From UBA1151 sp963579925 (lineage in GTDB: Bacteria > Chloroflexota > Dehalococcoidia > Lucifugimonadales > Lucifugimonadaceae), in contig CAUZJA010000060.1 of NCBI GenBank assembly GCA_963579925.1, positions 1 to 13,299 on the forward strand: DNA of 13,299 bases, in the 5' to 3' direction. This document shows, piece after piece, positions 6,217 through 13,276 of the stretch. The first letter of the stretch is position 1; every line of letters begins with the position of its first letter. The notes beneath the pieces were generated by a model. It was not told where the DNA came from. It saw nothing but the letters and a program-made list of their open reading frames with translations, and did not search any database. The position numbers were made by a program, and so were the translations under genes.

Positions 6217-6681
6217 TTACGCTGGTCGAGTCATATCTATGAAGTCCCATTCGCGCCCGGCGTTCTTGTGCCGATACTCGCGTACGCGCTCAAACCCAGC
6301 GCGCTCGTACACTCGTATCGCTCGCTCATTGAACGCTGCAACTCGTAGCCGAAACGCTGCGGGGTGTTCGTTTTCCCTTGCGTAGTCAAGGCAGTCGCTC
6401 AGGAACTTAGAACCCAAACCCTGCCCTGTTAAATCAGGTCTGAGACCTAGTCCGAACTCGACGGTGGTTCCGTCTACGTTGAACCCGTAGAACCCGACCA
6501 GTTCTCCGCGGTCATCCAACACGGCGTGATACCGCTCTCGCTCCCTCTGCACTGGGTCTAACAGCTCAGCAAGATCGTCGACATCTGCGGTCCAGTCGTA
6601 GAACGCGTAAATGCCCTCGTACTTCCAGGCTGCGACGGCCTGCGCCTGCTCGTCCATCATCGGTACGAAGGTGTACCTCAT
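6217..6681 (-). CDS. GNAT-family N-acetyltransferase
   Basis: Small cytosolic acetyl-CoA-dependent acetyltransferase, 154 residues, the usual length for a single GNAT domain. Motif A is seen at about residues 77-92 (GLGLRPDLTGQGLGSKFL), where TGQGLG forms the pyrophosphate-binding loop. Motif B follows as LRVAAFNERAIRVYERAGF (112-130), with Asn118 and Tyr125 in their usual places and the terminal 'GF' turn conserved. The N-terminal half, with KYEGIYAFYDW and an acidic helix, resembles acetyltransferases annotated as RimJ/RimL-like, but the acceptor (amine, antibiotic or protein N-terminus) cannot be read from sequence. ATG 6681 has an AAAGGAAG ribosome site (6690-6697) eight bases upstream. 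The gene follows the response-regulator remnant on the same strand and has no visible functional link to the sugar genes. Confidence 0.87.
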   Translation of the reverse strand: MRYTFVPMMDEQAQAVAAWKYEGIYAFYDWTADVDDLAELLDPVQRERERYHAVLDDRGELVGFYGFNVDGTTVEFGLGLRPDLTGQGLGSKFLSDCLDYARENEHPAAFRLRVAAFNERAIRVYERAGFERVREYRHKNAGREWDFIDMTRPA

Positions 6682-6784
6682 CGGAAATTCTTCCTTTCGA
6701 TCGGGCCTATCGACTGGATGCGCGCTGTCTGCGTGCCGGACGTGCCACTTTGCCCCGAGACTTCTTAGCGCGTGCAGTGGCTCT

Positions 6785-7127
6785 CTATGCAGCGCGCTCA
6801 GCCCGGAGCGTCATTGAGTCACCCTTCAACTGTCGCAGGATGTTTTTTCCGCCAAAGCGGCGCATCCCCAGATCAAGGATTACGACATCAGGCCTCTTTC
6901 CGATCATCGTATCCGTGACGTTGTCTGGATTGGCTTCAATCATCTCTTCATATCCGGCGGCGTCTAGAAGCCGCTTGCTCAGACTTATCATCTGAGATCA
7001 CCAGGAGGGTCACACCATTTCTTTGACTCTCCGGCGGGGGAAATGCCAACTTCCTGACTCTGGCAGTCCAGGTCTTCTTATTCACCCGCGTGGGCAGGAC
7101 ACTCCATTCGCGCGCCTGATCAGCCAT
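6785..7127 (-). pseudogene. response-regulator receiver-domain remnant, frameshifted and truncated
   Basis: Two overlapping minus-strand frames together spell the first half of a receiver domain. The first frame begins at ATG 7127, carries a basic N-terminal tail (EWSVLPTRVNKKTWTARVRK) and then the receiver strand GVTLLVISDDK, whose paired aspartates are the acidic pocket, and stops at TGA 6948-6950 after 59 codons. The second frame picks up as SLSKRLLDAAGYEE and continues to RPDVVILDLGMRRFGGKNILRQLKGD, where the Asp in ILDLGM is the expected phospho-acceptor. The switch needs a one-base slip near 6983-6987. The usual proline after the DxxM motif is arginine. The second frame ends at 6785 without the Thr/Ser and Lys strands of the second half of the fold, so the gene looks both frameshifted and cut short. 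No output domain or sensor kinase is nearby. Sequencing error could explain the shift but not the lost end. Confidence 0.65.
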
Positions 7128-7183
7128 CGATTTGCGGTGTCATGATGATGATGTCTTCTATGTCCACCAACGGAGTTGGGGGG

Positions 7184-8470
7184 TTAGTCATAGGCGGCTA
7201 GGGCGTCTCCGTGGGCGGCCCACATAGCTTCGAACATATCGTCGATCTCTTGCAGCGACAGTACCGCTGAAGTCAGCGGATCCAGCATCACCGCGTGGCG
7301 AGCGTCATCTTTACTACGCTCCAACACGGCCCGTACTGCCATCTCTTGAACGGCAATGTTTGACATGTTCAACGCTGCCAACTGTGGTGGCAATTCGCCA
7401 ATTTGCATCGGGTGCAAACCGCCTTTGTCCACGAGGCAAGGAACCTCCACACAACTCTGCGAAGGCAGATTGGAGATCAGTCCGTCGTTGTAGACATTCC
7501 CATTGATCACCGTCGACTCGCCAGACTCCATCGCGCCCATGATCCGGCAGGCGTACTCGTCTGATCGCTCGGCCTTCAGCGGAGCGTCACCCTTAACTTC
7601 CTGCCGCATCGTGTCGAAATACTCTTCGTTGCGCTTCTCAAGCCGTGCCAGATCGACCTCAACCTCATCCAAGTTGAACTCGTGGATCCTATCCGGGTTG
7701 ACCCGGAAGTAAGGCACGTACTCAGACATGTGTCGCGTGGACTCAGTCACAAAATTATCGAAGTGCCGCATGACTTCGAATCTCACCGGATCTTTGGCGT
7801 ACGTGTCATCGTCATCCAACGCGTCCCAGAGCGCCGAGTAGGCATCCTTGCCTTCGCGCTCAAATCGCAGAAACCAGGCCATGTGATTGATGCCCGCGAC
7901 CCACGCCCAGACATCATCGTGCGGCGCGCCAATGTAGTCAGCCAGCACCTGTGTCGTCCGCTGGACGCTATGGCACAGCCCCACGGTCTTTACTTCCGTC
8001 GCCTCATTAATCGCCCAGCATGCCATCGCCATAGGGTTCGTGTACTGGAGCAGCCAGGCGTCTGGAGCCACCTCTTCGATATCGTGGCAAATCTCCAACA
8101 GCACCGGCACAGTCCGCAGCGCTTTGAACACGCCGCCGGGGCCAATAGTGTCTGCCACAGACTGATTCACGCCAGCCTCCATGGGGATGCCCTGGTCGAT
8201 TCGGAGATCGTCCCCAACCCGAATCGTTGAGATCACGTAATCAGCGCCCTCAAGAGCTTCTCTGCGGTCCGAGGTAGCCGTGATGGTGTTACCTGAACCC
8301 GCATCACTTACGAGCCTCGCGCCAAAGTCACGAATAAGGTCAAGTCGCTCCGTATCGATGTCCATCAAAGCGATATCAGCACCCTGCAACGCCGGTGTGG
8401 TTACAACGTCCTGCAGCAGTCGCCTGGTGAATACAACGCTACCTGCGCCGATAAGTGCGATTTTGGCCAT
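7184..8470 (-). CDS. melA: alpha-galactosidase, glycoside hydrolase family 4 (MelA-like)
   Basis: Cytosolic NAD+- and Mn2+-dependent glycosidase of 428 residues that cleaves alpha-galactosides such as melibiose by an oxidation-elimination mechanism. The N-terminal Rossmann loop is GAGSVVF (8-14), with Asp37 and Asp39 in LMDID at the end of strand two. The family signature ADTIGPGGVFKALRT lies at 106-120 and TNPMAM at 144-149. The metal-binding CHSVQ motif has Cys166 and His167, and GINHMAWF has His196. FVTESTRHMSEYVPYF, GNVYNDGLISNLP and the C-terminal LDPLTSAVLSL match E. coli MelA almost motif by motif, including the CHSVQ form, which favours alpha-galactosidase over the alpha-glucosidase, glucuronidase and galacturonidase branches. 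ATG 8470 has an AGGAGA site seven bases upstream. It is divergent from the aldehyde dehydrogenase across 160 bases. There is no dedicated sugar transporter gene in the window. Confidence 0.93.
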   Translation of the reverse strand: MAKIALIGAGSVVFTRRLLQDVVTTPALQGADIALMDIDTERLDLIRDFGARLVSDAGSGNTITATSDRREALEGADYVISTIRVGDDLRIDQGIPMEAGVNQSVADTIGPGGVFKALRTVPVLLEICHDIEEVAPDAWLLQYTNPMAMACWAINEATEVKTVGLCHSVQRTTQVLADYIGAPHDDVWAWVAGINHMAWFLRFEREGKDAYSALWDALDDDDTYAKDPVRFEVMRHFDNFVTESTRHMSEYVPYFRVNPDRIHEFNLDEVEVDLARLEKRNEEYFDTMRQEVKGDAPLKAERSDEYACRIMGAMESGESTVINGNVYNDGLISNLPSQSCVEVPCLVDKGGLHPMQIGELPPQLAALNMSNIAVQEMAVRAVLERSKDDARHAVMLDPLTSAVLSLQEIDDMFEAMWAAHGDALAAYD

Positions 8471-8566
8471 TCGGATCTCCTAAGTTTTGTCTGTTAAGGA
8501 GAACCAACCTAGCACGGGGAGTATCGACCCGGCAATTACTTCACAAAATGGTTACGCCAGCGGGGG

Positions 8567-8572
8567 TATACT
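8567..8572 (+). promoter_or_regulatory. candidate -10 box for the aldehyde dehydrogenase gene
   Basis: TATACT lies 58 bases before the ATG. The nearest -35-like hexamer, TTCACA at 8540-8545, is 21 bases away, which is too far, so this is only a candidate. Confidence 0.25.
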
Positions 8573-8630
8573 CCGCCCCAGGAACAATGCAGACCCGAAG
8601 TCGGCAATTCGGTAATAGGGAGGCCTCACT

Positions 8631-10043
8631 ATGAGAATGTATCTGGGCGGCGAATGGGTGGACCGTGATCAGTCGGTTGAGGTGCTCAATCCCTATTCAG
8701 GCCAGCCAATCGACACGGTGCCTCGCGCCGGCATCGAAGATATTGACCTGGCGGTGAAGAGTGCCGAACGAGGCTTCCAACAGATGCAGCAACTGTCTGC
8801 ACTGGACCGCTACGAATTTCTCATGAAGGCAGTCGCGCTAACTAATGAGCGTAAAGAAGACATCGCCTCTACTCTCTCTGCTGAAGAAGGCAAAACCATC
8901 AACGAGGCCCGAACTGAGGTCGACCGCTGCGTTCAGACGCTGACATGGTCGGCGGAAGAAGCGAAACGCCTGCGCGGCGAGACCATTCCGCTCGATGCCT
9001 CACCCGGTAACGGAACAAAATTCGGTTTCACGATACGAGTTCCGGTAGGCATAGTGGCCGCTATCAGTCCGTTCAATTTCCCGCTGAACCTTGTCGCACA
9101 CAAAGTCGGGCCTGCGCTGGCCGCTGGTAACTCTGTGGTGCTGAAGCCCGCTTCAGACACGCCTCTTTCAGCACTCAAGCTGGTGGAAGTACTACTCGAT
9201 GCTGGCGCTCCTGCCGAATCGATTCAGTGCCTCACCGGGCCTGGTGGAGCAATTGGCGACACGCTGGTCGCGCACCCATCCGTTCGCAAAGTGACATTTA
9301 CTGGCTCACAGGAAGTGGGCGAACACATCACTCGTACCGCCGGCCTCAAGAAGGTCACCATGGAGCTTGGCTCTAACTCGCCGCTGGTGGTGATGCCGGA
9401 CGCTGATATGGACAAAGTGGCGGCTGCAACCGTGCAGAGCGGCTACTCAAACGCTGGCCAGGTCTGCATCTCAACACAGCGCGTGATCGTAGACAGTAAA
9501 GCATATGGCGATTACCTGGACGCGTTGAAACCTGCGGTGGAAGCCATTACAGCAGGCGATCCGTCCGTCGACAACACGGTGATGGGGCCCATGGTGCGCG
9601 AGAGCGATGCAGTGCGCGTCGGCGAGTGGCTGGACGAGGCAGTCGCAGGCGGTGGATCACTGCTTACAGGCGGCGATCGGCAAGGCGCAATGATGAGCCC
9701 GGCGATCATCGCGGATGCCACAGCAGACATGAAGGCTTATCGCGAAGAGTTGTTCGGCCCCGCAGTGCTGGTGGCCCGCGCCAACGGAGTCGATGAGGCA
9801 ATTGCGATGGCCAATGACACCCGATTCGGATTGGCAGCGGCGATCTTCACGGAGAGCATCGATACCGCAATGCGTTTCGCGCTGGAAGTGGAGTCCGGCA
9901 ACCTCAACATCAACGGCGGCACGGCATTCCGGGCCGACATGATGCCGTATGGCGGCCTCAAAGACTCCGGTCTTGGGAAAGAGGGTCCCACGTATGCAAT
10001 CGGGGAGATGACCGAGACGAAAATGGTGATATTTCACCGATAG
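8631..10043 (+). CDS. NAD(P)-dependent aldehyde dehydrogenase (lactaldehyde/semialdehyde type)
   Basis: Cytosolic ALDH-superfamily enzyme, 470 residues, oxidising an aldehyde to its acid through a cysteine thiohemiacetal. All key residues are present: Asn149 in SPFNFP, Lys172 in VLKPAS, the FTGSQEVG cofactor turn at 223-230, general base Glu245 in MELGSNSP, nucleophile Cys279 in GQVCIST, Glu373 in EELFGP, and NINGGTAFRADMMPYGG near the C-terminus. The PFNFPLNLVAHKVGPALAAGN stretch and the ELGSNSP wording resemble the lactaldehyde/glyceraldehyde/succinate-semialdehyde branches rather than betaine aldehyde dehydrogenases; the exact substrate is undetermined. ATG 8631 has a strong AGGGAGG site (8617-8623). 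A second ATG two codons later is less well placed. The gene is divergent from melA and followed 25 bases later by a tiny Cys-rich ORF. A role in oxidising aldehydes from sugar or polyol breakdown fits the surroundings. Confidence 0.9.
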   Translation: MRMYLGGEWVDRDQSVEVLNPYSGQPIDTVPRAGIEDIDLAVKSAERGFQQMQQLSALDRYEFLMKAVALTNERKEDIASTLSAEEGKTINEARTEVDRCVQTLTWSAEEAKRLRGETIPLDASPGNGTKFGFTIRVPVGIVAAISPFNFPLNLVAHKVGPALAAGNSVVLKPASDTPLSALKLVEVLLDAGAPAESIQCLTGPGGAIGDTLVAHPSVRKVTFTGSQEVGEHITRTAGLKKVTMELGSNSPLVVMPDADMDKVAAATVQSGYSNAGQVCISTQRVIVDSKAYGDYLDALKPAVEAITAGDPSVDNTVMGPMVRESDAVRVGEWLDEAVAGGGSLLTGGDRQGAMMSPAIIADATADMKAYREELFGPAVLVARANGVDEAIAMANDTRFGLAAAIFTESIDTAMRFALEVESGNLNINGGTAFRADMMPYGGLKDSGLGKEGPTYAIGEMTETKMVIFHR

Positions 10044-10053
10044 GCAATTCGTC

Positions 10054-10062
10054 TGCGATAAT
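10054..10062 (+). promoter_or_regulatory. extended -10 element placed for a leaderless transcript
   Basis: TGCGATAAT, a TGn extended -10 with five of six consensus bases, ends six bases before ATG 10069. Transcription would begin at or next to the A of the start codon. It lies in the 25-base gap after the aldehyde dehydrogenase stop. Confidence 0.45.
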
Positions 10063-10068
10063 AGGGCT

Positions 10069-10257
10069 ATGAAACTTCTTGACGTGCCTATAATTTCAGA
10101 GACACCGCTTCCCGCCCACGAGTGTGCAGGCCACTGCACTGGTGAGAACGGCGGTGATGGCATGTGCTATCACGACGATGGCAGCCGCCATCCGGTAGGC
10201 GCCTGTCGCCGAGCCGCGAAGGCCGCGAAAGTGGAAGCTGCTAAGTCGGCCGACTAG
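10069..10257 (+). CDS. small Cys/His-rich protein, unknown function
   Basis: Hypothetical 62-residue soluble protein that I do not recognise. Its centre holds four cysteines, Cys19, 23, 33 and 46, with His17, 22, 35 and 41 interspersed (HECAGHC, then MCYHDDGSRH, then GACRR), an arrangement suited to binding a metal such as zinc or an iron-sulfur cluster. The last 15 residues are an Ala/Lys-rich helix. No Shine-Dalgarno site of normal spacing precedes the ATG: the only purine run, AGGG, is two bases away. The extended -10 just upstream points to a leaderless message. The frame ends in TAG and is followed within 20 bases by a perfect terminator, which supports a genuine short transcription unit. 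Read-through from the aldehyde dehydrogenase is also possible. Confidence 0.6.
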   Translation: MKLLDVPIISETPLPAHECAGHCTGENGGDGMCYHDDGSRHPVGACRRAAKAAKVEAAKSAD

Positions 10258-10275
10258 TCCCTCATCGCTCAAATA

Positions 10276-10304
10276 AAAAACACCCGGTATCGCCGGGTGT
10301 TTTT
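10276..10304. terminator. bidirectional rho-independent terminator
   Basis: CACCCGG (10281-10287) pairs with CCGGGTG (10293-10299) around a five-base loop, flanked by AAAAA on the left and TTTTT on the right. The symmetric A and T tracts let it stop both the plus-strand Cys-rich gene and the convergent minus-strand membrane-protein gene. Confidence 0.92.
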
Positions 10305-10325
10305 GCTTATCGGGTACTGCGAGCT

Positions 10326-10514
10326 TCAGTCGTCCTTCATAGCGCTCACAACAAACGCAATGATCAACCCGATAAATCCTGATCCGGCAATCACCAGGAA
10401 GATCATGCTGGCGTGATCACTCACCCAGTCCTGCTTGTTGCCGCCCTTCCAAGCCTTACCTTCAAGTCCCGTCGGGATCTTACCGGGGTCTAATCCCCCA
10501 CCAGACATCGACAT
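10326..10514 (-). CDS. small single-span membrane protein, unknown function
   Basis: Hypothetical 62-residue protein of no family I recognise. Residues 1-34 are glycine-rich and hydrophilic (MSMSGGGLDPGKIPTGLEGK, then a WKGGNKQDW stretch). Residues about 37-57 form one transmembrane helix (MIFLVIAGSGFIGLIIAFVV) and the tail SAMKDD is short and charged. There is no lipobox or cleavable signal, so it is probably a one-pass inner-membrane protein; topology is not clear from charge alone. ATG 10514 has an excellent GGAGGT site (10521-10526) six bases upstream; a second ATG two codons later is less well spaced. It ends at the shared terminator, so it is monocistronic. Strong initiation signals and its own terminator argue that it is expressed. 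Confidence 0.72.
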   Translation of the reverse strand: MSMSGGGLDPGKIPTGLEGKAWKGGNKQDWVSDHASMIFLVIAGSGFIGLIIAFVVSAMKDD

Positions 10515-10654
10515 AGTTGCACCTCCAGAACAATGTGTTTCGTAGATACTACCTTTTCGGCAGATTGATTAGCATGATTACATCGCGGCCAGATGCCATA
10601 ATCTCGAGTTAGTCCTCGAACTGCAATCACCCACGTGACCTCGTAACGTCCAAC

Positions 10655-10672
10655 GTGGTGGTGGTGGTGGTG
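10655..10672 (+). repeat. (GTG)6 trinucleotide microsatellite
   Basis: Six perfect GTG units lie in the non-coding gap just beyond the end of the D-2-hydroxyacid dehydrogenase gene. No function is apparent. It could vary in length by slippage. Confidence 0.85.
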
Positions 10673-10688
10673 AAACGATGCCGCAGCC

Positions 10689-11645
10689 CTAATACCGCAG
10701 ATCCAGATCGACCACGTTCCGCAGTGGTTCGTCGTTCACGTAGCGGCGCAGGTTCCACTCGAAGATGTCACAGGTGCGCTCGTCCAACTCTGGCGAGTTG
10801 CCTGCGATGTGCGGCGTGATCACGACGTTGTCGAGGCCCCACAGCTCGTTGTCCGCCGGGAACGGCTCTTCGACCACTGCGTCCAAGCCTGCGCCTGCGA
10901 TGCCGCCGTTCTTGAGCGCGTCGACAAGTGCGTTGTGCTCAACAATGCGGCCACGTGATGTAACGATCAGGTGCGCGCTCGACTTCATCCGTGCGAGCTC
11001 CGCTCCGCCAAGCATGTTCTCGTTGCCAGGCGTATACGGCACCGTTACGACCACGAAATCGGAGACTTCCAACAGTTCGTTGAGCCGACTCAGCGGCCAC
11101 ACGTCCTCCAGCACCGGCTCCGCCTCAACATCGTGCGCGTCCACGGCGATGACGTCCATGCCCAGCGCCCGACACCGCCATGCAATCTCCATGCCTGACT
11201 TGCCAAGGCCAATGATGCCCACGGTCTTGCCCATCGCCATCTGCACAATTGTGAGCCCGTAATCCTGGTCCCACTCCCGATCGCGCTGCTTGGCCATGAA
11301 GCGGTCCATGCCGCGAGAGAACATCATGATCATCGTCACCGCGTGCTCGCCAATTTGCGGTGCCCCGGCACCCTGGGTGTTCGTAACGGTGATACCGGAT
11401 TCAGCGATCCCTGGGATGGCGTTGTACAGCCCTTCCATCCCGGCATCCAGCGTCTGAATCCATTTGAGCTGCTCAGCCGCCTCAAACTGGCTGCCGGTCA
11501 GGTAGCCGAATACGACGTCTGTGTCGCGCACTTCCCGTTCGATCTGGTTAGGCTCGTACGCCTCGACAAAATCGACCCCCGGGAACTGCTCTTCCAACGC
11601 CGGGTAAAACGGCTTGCCAAACTCCGGTAGCAGTAGCACTTTCAT
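10689..11645 (-). CDS. D-2-hydroxyacid dehydrogenase (NAD-binding)
   Basis: Cytosolic oxidoreductase of 318 residues interconverting a D-2-hydroxy acid and its 2-keto acid. The N-terminal catalytic half carries KWIQTLDAGMEGL and TNTQGAGAPQIGEHAV (89-103), the usual substrate-binding and hinge region. The cofactor loop is GLGKSG (146-151), with Asp169 ending strand two, favouring NAD. The catalytic triad is in place: Arg231 in TSRGRIVE, Glu260 in VVEEP and His279 in TPHIAG. Its length and motifs fit the GhrA/phosphoglycerate-dehydrogenase-like group of short enzymes lacking an ACT domain, so serine biosynthesis is not implied. Glyoxylate, hydroxypyruvate or sugar-derived keto acids are plausible substrates. 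It starts 28 bases after the ceramidase-family gene on the same strand, probably as an operon. The GAGGGG site is about 12 bases from ATG 11645, rather far. No clear terminator follows. Confidence 0.9.
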   Translation of the reverse strand: MKVLLLPEFGKPFYPALEEQFPGVDFVEAYEPNQIEREVRDTDVVFGYLTGSQFEAAEQLKWIQTLDAGMEGLYNAIPGIAESGITVTNTQGAGAPQIGEHAVTMIMMFSRGMDRFMAKQRDREWDQDYGLTIVQMAMGKTVGIIGLGKSGMEIAWRCRALGMDVIAVDAHDVEAEPVLEDVWPLSRLNELLEVSDFVVVTVPYTPGNENMLGGAELARMKSSAHLIVTSRGRIVEHNALVDALKNGGIAGAGLDAVVEEPFPADNELWGLDNVVITPHIAGNSPELDERTCDIFEWNLRRYVNDEPLRNVVDLDLRY

Positions 11646-11673
11646 ACGGTTGTGAATCCCCTCTTATTTACGG

Positions 11674-13026
11674 TTAATTAAGTTTTTTCAGGAGCGCAAT
11701 CGACTCCGCGACCAGCATCTCGCCCGCTTCTGGTGCGAATGGGCTGGTCGTCGTTCCGTAATATCTGCGGTAGCGTGCCTGATCCACAATCTCCACCAGC
11801 GGAATGACCGCAGTCTCTTCGTGCGGCAGCCGCGTGGATATGTATCCGATGTAGTCGCTGCAGTAGCTCGCAACCCACGTCCGCTCCACTCCGCCACCTT
11901 GCTTGATCTGTGTGCCCAGCTCATTGAACAGCTCGCCGGGACTGCCTGAGATCAGCAGATCACCAACCTTGAACGCCTGCAGGTCTGCACGAATTGGCGG
12001 CATGTCCTGCCGCTCCGCCATCAGCAGCTGCGTCAGGCCGTTGCCGTAGATGGCTGGGTTCAGCATGCCCGCCGTCGCTGTGTTCGTTCCAGGTGCCCAC
12101 GTCTCGCCCTCGTAGACGCCTAGCTCCTCGACTAGCACCTCGTGCTGCTGCCGCGCCGCCTCAGCCGTCCACGCTGGCTTCTGCCGTGGCAGGCTCGCGA
12201 TCGATGTCGCGACATCAAGCGGCACATCGTTCACGGTTGCAATCTTCTCGATGACCCGTAGCGCCTCTTCGCCCAGCGCGGCACCAAGTTCTGCGGCGTC
12301 GTCGAACGTCTCCAGGTGCTCTGACTTTGTGTTGCCGAACCACCAGTCGAACGGGTGAATGTCCCCGCCCGCGCCCGATATGAACATGGCTACAGCGCCG
12401 GAGTCCTCAACCTCCACCAGGCCGGTGGCCACGCCGGTGAAGTCAGCACTCCAATCGAGATACTGCCCGCCAACGCACAGGTTGTGGCATGCGAAGTTGA
12501 TGACGCGCGCGAGAGGCGCGCCACCTGCGTGATCCACCCGCAGCACTCCGACCGCGGTGTCGATTGGCCGTTCCTTGTACTGGCGATTGATCGTCATGCC
12601 CGACAGATCACCCCACCCGTGGCCCGCAGTAGCCGGCGACATGTGCGACGCCGCCTCAAGCACAGTCCCTGCGACCACGTCTGCGAAGTGTTTCGCGTAC
12701 GTCTCAAGTTCTTCCGGAATCACGTTGATGAAATCTGGCGTCGTGTGGTTGTGCGTGGAGTTCACCAGCAGATGGCTCGCCGGGATTCCCGTAAGCTCCA
12801 GCACCGTTGCCTGGATGTCCTCAAGGATCTCCCGCGTCACCGCCGCCACGTCCATCGCAACAATCGCCAGCCGAACGTCGTCGCTTTCCAGCACCAGCGC
12901 CTTGGCGAACAGATCGTCATGCACGCCGGTCGACCGCCCCTGCCGCAGTCCCCACGCCCCCATGTGATATCCAACCGGCGGCGTAACAACAGCCGACGCC
13001 GCACCTGCGAATAATCCGTGCTTCAC
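11674..13026 (-). CDS. neutral/alkaline ceramidase N-terminal-domain family protein, probably not a true ceramidase
   Basis: Predicted metal-dependent amidohydrolase of 450 residues, matching the N-terminal domain of neutral ceramidases; full enzymes are about 650 residues and carry an extra C-terminal domain that is absent here. It opens with FAGAASAVVTPPVGYHMGAW. The zinc-binding STHNH motif has His92 and His94, FACHNLC has His181, GSPGELF has Glu365 and DYIGY has Tyr395, together equivalent to the His/His/Glu/Tyr zinc set of the Pseudomonas enzyme. The segment matching GDVSPN, which holds the serine nucleophile in that enzyme, reads GDIHPF (221-226), so the serine is histidine. There is no signal peptide, whereas ceramidases are secreted or membrane-bound; a cytosolic hydrolase acting on another amide or ester is more likely. 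Translation begins at GTG 13026, eight bases after AGGGG; the nearby ATG is out of frame. It heads a two-gene unit with the D-2-hydroxyacid dehydrogenase. Confidence 0.85.
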   Translation of the reverse strand: MKHGLFAGAASAVVTPPVGYHMGAWGLRQGRSTGVHDDLFAKALVLESDDVRLAIVAMDVAAVTREILEDIQATVLELTGIPASHLLVNSTHNHTTPDFINVIPEELETYAKHFADVVAGTVLEAASHMSPATAGHGWGDLSGMTINRQYKERPIDTAVGVLRVDHAGGAPLARVINFACHNLCVGGQYLDWSADFTGVATGLVEVEDSGAVAMFISGAGGDIHPFDWWFGNTKSEHLETFDDAAELGAALGEEALRVIEKIATVNDVPLDVATSIASLPRQKPAWTAEAARQQHEVLVEELGVYEGETWAPGTNTATAGMLNPAIYGNGLTQLLMAERQDMPPIRADLQAFKVGDLLISGSPGELFNELGTQIKQGGGVERTWVASYCSDYIGYISTRLPHEETAVIPLVEIVDQARYRRYYGTTTSPFAPEAGEMLVAESIALLKKLN

Positions 13027-13103
13027 TTCAGCATCCCCTCTTCTTATCGCAGAGCGTCATAGCAAGGGAATCGTTGTGCACTACCCGTTTCACGAACCGC
13101 AAT

Positions 13104-13139
13104 CCCCTCACCTCAACCCTCTCCCCCAAGGGGCGAGGA
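13104..13139. repeat. degenerate copy of the dispersed CCCTCAC-type palindrome
   Basis: The left arm, CCCCTCACCTCAACCCTCTC, is nearly identical to that of the intact copy 60 bases downstream, but the right arm is cut to GGGGCGAGG. A nine-base-pair hairpin with one mismatch still forms. Any short ORF translated across the pair of repeats is an artefact of this element. Confidence 0.75.
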
Positions 13140-13163
13140 GGCCGAACCCGCAACGCCCCAATT

Positions 13164-13214
13164 CCCCCTCACCCCAACCCTCTCCCATCTGGGGAGAGGG
13201 TTGGGGTGAGGGGG
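13164..13214. repeat. intact dispersed palindromic repeat (23-bp perfect arms)
   Basis: A perfect inverted repeat: 23 bases on the left (13164-13186, beginning CCCCCTCACCCCAACC) pair fully with 13192-13214 around a five-base loop. The same C/T-rich palindrome is scattered in intergenic regions of many unrelated bacteria, from general knowledge of such repeats. It sits upstream of the ceramidase-family operon and downstream of whatever gene ends near 13277. It may act as a terminator-like or mRNA-stabilising hairpin, or be a REP/MITE-like mobile remnant. There is no T tract. Confidence 0.92.
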
Positions 13215-13276
13215 CTGCTCGTTTTCCGCCGTCCCGCGGCCAATGCCTCCATGGTAGATGGTGCATGGCAGATGCC

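Noticed and set aside
12355..13014. 219-codon plus-strand ORF
   Set aside because: It is antisense to the ceramidase-family gene, with Arg/His-rich shadow composition and no ribosome site.
13035..13051. TGCGATAAG on the minus strand as an extended -10 for the ceramidase-family operon
   Set aside because: The implied transcription start would fall within the ribosome site, leaving it incomplete, and no -35 is seen.
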